A stretch of DNA of 64,000 nucleotides from Geosiphon pyriformis (Eukaryota; Glomeromycota; Glomeromycetes; Archaeosporales; Geosiphonaceae): assembly GCA_016748015.1 (NCBI GenBank), contig JAAOMT010000481.1, forward strand, positions 5,061 to 69,060. Reading direction: 5' to 3'. Of this stretch, positions 60,000-64,000 are shown in pieces. The notes beneath the pieces are model-generated. The model did no database searches and was not told the DNA's origin. It saw nothing but the letters and a program-made list of their open reading frames with translations. Both the position numbers and the translations under genes were made by a program. Numbering within the stretch: position 1 is the first letter of the stretch; every line of letters starts with the position of its first letter.

Positions 60000-62400
60000 A
60001 AGTTTTAGCATTTTTTGTTTAGCAAAACCAAATCTGATATAATCAAAATTAAATAATTTTTTTAGAAATTCAGACTTTTAAAAATTGGTAATTCAAAGCA
60101 AAAAATCAAAATCTTGTTATTTTTTGTACTAGTGTTTTTTAATAAAGTATAAAAGACAAAAATATTTTTATAATTATATTTAGCCTTTTTTAAAGATATA
60201 TTTAAAAATATTACTTGTTTAAAATTATAAAATAAATATTAAAAATTTAATTAATAAATTATTAGTCTTAAATACTATTTATATTAATTAAAATAAAAAA
60301 AGCTTATTTTAATAAAAAGTCACCAGTTATTAACGCAAAAAAATTCGCTAATTGTTTTAATATAAAATTAATACATTAAAAAATCAATAATAAAAATTAA
60401 TTTTACTATTGAAAATAAATCAAAAATTTTATTTTGATTTATTAATTATAATAATTATGTTTTAATTATTTTATTTATAATTATTTAAAATTTAATAAAT
60501 ATTATATTATATTAAATTAAATTAAAATTACAATTAATATATATATAAAAATAATATATATTATATTATTGTCAATATTAGTGATTTTAAAAATGAAAGT
60601 TTTTGTTAAAGCTATAAAAAAATATAAACAAAAAATTATTTGAAAAAAATAATAATAAAAAAATATAAAAACAAATAGTATTAATTTATTTTTTGGCTTA
60701 ATTATTCTAATTATTTTAAATTATTAAAAAATTTTATAAAAAACAAAAAAAGTAAACTTAATGTTTTAAATAATAATATATGTTTATTTTATTACAATAT
60801 GTTTTATTTTTTGAATATTAATTTTAAATCGAACATAATTTATGTATTTTCTATATATAATTTGGTATAAGTTTAATTAAAACTAAATAATATTAAAATT
60901 ATTCATAAAAATATATTATAATTAATAATAATATTATTAATATATATATTTTTATTATTATTAATATTATAATTAACATAAAACTTACCAATTTTTATAT
61001 TTATTCTGTGTAACATACAATAAAAATTATAATATTTTTCTTAATAATAAAAACATTTTTTCTAATTTAATATACAAAACAAAAAAGTATCAAGCAATTT
61101 AAAAATTAAATAAATAAAAACACTAATAAGTTTTATAATAAATTTAACTAATAAGATTAATACAATTTTAAAAAAACCAACTAAAAACAAATTTTATAAT
61201 TAATAATAATAGCAGCAAAAATAATTAAAGATAAAAATATCTTATAATTTATGACCAAATAATTTGAACTTTAATATTTATAACTGTGATAATATTTAAA
61301 AATTTTTATTAAATATAATTTTTATATAAAGTGTTAATTTTTAAAACTACTATATTTAAAATTTTTAATAACTTAAAAATTAGAACAGCAAAGTATTAAC
61401 AATAATAAAAATTTAATTACTAATTTAAAAATCAAATTATTAATTTTAAAATCTGTGCAACCAAAAAAAAAATTGATTAACTTAATCTTAAAATTATTTT
61501 TTGATTGAACAAAAAAAAGTTTTTAATGCTGTTTTTTTACCAATACAAATTAAAAACCAAAAGCAACAGCAATAAAAAATTTTTTAAACTAAATAATAAT
61601 ATATTATTATAAATTTATAGATTTTAACTTAACAAAAAACACTTTATTATTAAAAAATATATTAAAAAAATATTATAAAATACAACAAAAAAAAAGATAA
61701 ATAAATTATTACAGAAAACTTTTAAATTTTATACATAATTAAAAAAAATTATTGATAACAATTTTAATAATAAAAACCAAAAAAATTTGAAAATAAAATC
61801 TATACAAAACAACTTAATATTGTTTTTAAAAATTAATTTATATTTAATCCAATTAAATTTTGAATGTATATTAAGTATTAAATTAAAAACTATTATTTAA
61901 AAAATTTTTTATAACTAGAAATTGTTATTTAAAGGCAGTATTAAAAAACAAAAAAAAATAATTAATTTGGTTTCTATTTAGTCAATCTAATCTTTAAAAT
62001 TAAGTGATTTTATAAATTGATTAATTAAAAATATATTTAAAACCATATTTTGTTTTGCTTTTAAAATTAGCAATAATTTGTTTAAAAATATTATATTTAA
62101 CAATACAATTAATAGTTAATTTTGGTTTATAATAGAAAATATATTATTATTATTATTGTTTATATTAGAAAAAAATTAATTTTTATAATAAAAACAAAAA
62201 AAACCAGTTTTTTAATTAGTTTATTATTAAATATTTTAAGGCTTTTAAAACAAGTAGAAACAACATTAAAACCAATTTAAATTTGTTTCTTTAAAAAAAT
62301 CTTAGCTAAAAAAATACTAGTCAAAGAAAAAAATGCTTTAGAAGTTGTTAAAAACAATTTTATATTATTAATATTTAAAAAACATATATTTAAAATATTT
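60000..62400 (-). pseudogene. LINE ORF1 relic, AT-eroded, copy 2
   Basis: Partner of the relic at 31.0-33.6 kb, further eroded. On the minus strand near 62075 it reads LLLILKAKQN, corresponding to LLVLEAKQSP of the better copy. At about 61560-61450 it reads FKIKLINFFFGCTDF, corresponding to FKAKLVNLPSGCTVF. Nearly all codon differences are explained by C-to-T or G-to-A. The part left of 61000 is assigned by position only. Confidence 0.55.
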
Positions 62401-62769
62401 TGCTTAATAAAAAATGTTTTTTTTGTTAATACTTTTTTAATTAATTTTTATTTTATTGTTTTTATGTTATTATTATTTTTATTAACAAATTTTAAATATT
62501 AATAAAATATAATTTAAGTGTTTTTTACAAACATAAAAATAAAACATTAATATTATACTTTAATAATTTATTTAAAATTAATTAACAAAAAATTTTTATT
62601 TTTAATATGTATAATTTTATTATTATTTATTAAAAAACAATAGTAAAATATTTAAAAATAAATATATTGGTTAAAGAAAAAAAACTCTTTTTCTTGTTGA
62701 TTTTTTGGTCATGATAAAAGAATAAAGTTGTCAAAAAAATAGCTTTTCTTATTTTTTTTTTTGGTTTTT

Positions 62770-64000
62770 AGTTATTTCTTTTAATACATCTATTTTTGTT
62801 GCTATAAAACCAGTAAGCTTTTCTGCTGGTGGTTCTAGTTCTGGTTCAGCTAGGTTAAAGACCCAGTTTGGCACTAAAAAAAAAGCATATATTAAAAATA
62901 TTTACTTTTGTAGTCTCTTATATAAGAAGCCAAAAAATCTAATATTTTTAATAATATGGTGGAATTATTAACTGGCCTTTTATCTGTTGACATATTGTAA
63001 ACTAATAAAAATAGACACAAGAAATCTTGAAGTAATAAGGTAAATAGCAAGGAAGCCAGTATTAGTAAAGTATTAGATATTTAAAACATAAAAAACACAA
63101 TTGTAGAAAAAATAAATTATGTGAATTCTAATACTTTTGAAATGAATAACATAATAAACAATACAACTCTAAAGAAAATATGAATAAAAATGTATGTTTT
63201 AAAGTAACTGTTGGGTCTTTCTTTAAAGTTTTAAGTAACAATAATAATATCAAATTGGTGTTTCTAATGTCTAGGTTTGTTGGTTTCAAAAAATTGCTAT
63301 TAGTTGAGTCACAAAGTAAAAAGATTAAGAATTTTGGTTTGATAAAGTTTTTTGTTCTGGATTTTAAACTTTTTGTAATGCTTAACAAAACTTCTGAAAA
63401 TAAGCTTTTGTTTATTAAAAAAAATTTATATCATGTCAATAGTTTTGAGGGCATAAACTTTCTTAAAATTTTCAATTATCATTAGATTAATTTTTACTTC
63501 CAAACTAAGCTTAAACAAAGCTAAGGAATTGGCTATTAATGAAAAAATTTTAGTAAATAATAATATTAAAAGAACAAACAGTCACACAAATCGGACAATA
63601 ATTGTCAAAAAAATTCCAGTAAATTTTTTTAAATTGGCAATAAAATTAGTTTTCTTTAAATTTAGTAAGATAATTATAATCAAAATGCAACTAATTGGTC
63701 TTTAGCAAAAAGTCTTAGTAAAATATCAGTTTTTATGAAAAAAAATTCTGTGCATATAATATTGGCTGTCAATAATAAACAATCTTAAGTATCTAGAAAC
63801 TTTTATTGGGCTTTGTTATATACTTTGCCTGTTGGTACTACTGTTTATAATTTTTCTGATTTATTGAGATTATATAGTAAAAAAACATGTTTTATTAGTT
63901 ACAATCTAAATTTATATGTGTATAATAGATATGTTATTATTTGTTTTGCTGATGAAACATCCAAAAAGACTGCTATTAGTTCTACTCTGATTTTTAAAAA
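62770..64000 (+). pseudogene. LINE ORF1 relic, partial at right edge
   Basis: Plus-strand fragments: VAIKPVSFSAGGSSSGSARL at about 62800-62860; FGTKKKAYIKNIYFC, SLLYKKPKN to about 62940; an open piece at 63180-63485; ELAINEKILVNNNIKRT and IIVKKIPVNFFKLAI; IKMQLIGL at about 63690; LLYTLPVGTTVYNFSDLLRL and VIICFADETSKKTAISSTL up to 63990. These correspond to the linker and RRM-like region of glomeromycete LINE ORF1 proteins as I recall them, and to the RRM-like region of the copy at 38.3 kb. Stops and frame changes are many, and residues are shifted towards Ile, Asn, Lys and Phe, as expected from C-to-T and G-to-A change. The CCHC knuckle would lie beyond the window. Confidence 0.65.

Larger units (their letters stand above)
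55655..62668. repeat. Segmental duplication, copy 2 (~7.0 kb)
   Basis: Partner of 26638-33895. It starts at TCGTGTTCCTTCATAGCCG within the intron of the copy 2 gene and runs through the gene, the transposon-type relic and the eroded minus-strand LINE ORF1. It ends near 62668, just before another LINE ORF1 relic on the plus strand. Because the gene's promoter and first exon lie immediately outside this end, copy 2 is the better candidate for the original arrangement. Confidence 0.85.

Overview
The window is nuclear DNA of a very AT-rich, intron-containing, transposon-laden fungus. The repertoire (BTB-TLDc protein, expanded-family-type protein kinase, ankyrin relic, Crinkler/RHS-like NTPase-nuclease genes, LINE ORF1 with a CCHC knuckle, Ty3/gypsy, Tc1 and hAT remains) is what I would expect of an arbuscular mycorrhizal fungus such as Rhizophagus. 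That assignment is recalled knowledge plus inference, not a database match. I saw no tRNA, rRNA or CRISPR array.

Layout. 0-9 kb: a hAT transposase relic at the left edge, simple repeats, a tandem array of about 300 bp units with one inverted copy (3.8-5.3 kb), a fold-back element, then AT-rich DNA. 9.2-11.1 kb: a broken BTB-TLDc gene. 12.0-13.4 kb (minus): an apparently intact secreted HExxH protein in two exons. 14.5-15.4 kb: a satellite of about 134 bp units. 17.9-19.1 kb: an apparently intact five-exon Rho-family GTPase whose P-loop has lost its key glycine and threonine. 19.3-20.4 kb: a dead Tc1/mariner transposase. 23.2-26.6 kb: an eroded Ty3/gypsy pol with a 1.1 kb repeat (possible LTR) at its 3' side.

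26.6-33.9 kb and 55.7-62.7 kb are two copies of a segmental duplication of about 7 kb. Each carries a GC-richer, open Crinkler/RHS-like P-loop NTPase-nuclease gene, then a decayed transposon-type coding relic, then an AT-eroded LINE ORF1 on the minus strand. The second gene has a credible upstream exon and TATA box outside the duplication. The first copy was cut inside the corresponding intron and joined to the Ty3/gypsy RT, so it lacks that exon.

Between the copies lie a better preserved LINE ORF1 (37.0-39.3 kb), a 225 bp hairpin repeat, a 171 bp MITE with 8 bp target duplications, an ankyrin relic and a kinase pseudogene. Another eroded LINE ORF1 runs off the right edge.

The intact-looking genes are few (four) and stand out by base composition. 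Most of the rest is transposon sequence drifting to AT by C-to-T and G-to-A changes; three ORF1 copies show this at different stages. Coordinates of relics and repeats are approximate, read by eye.
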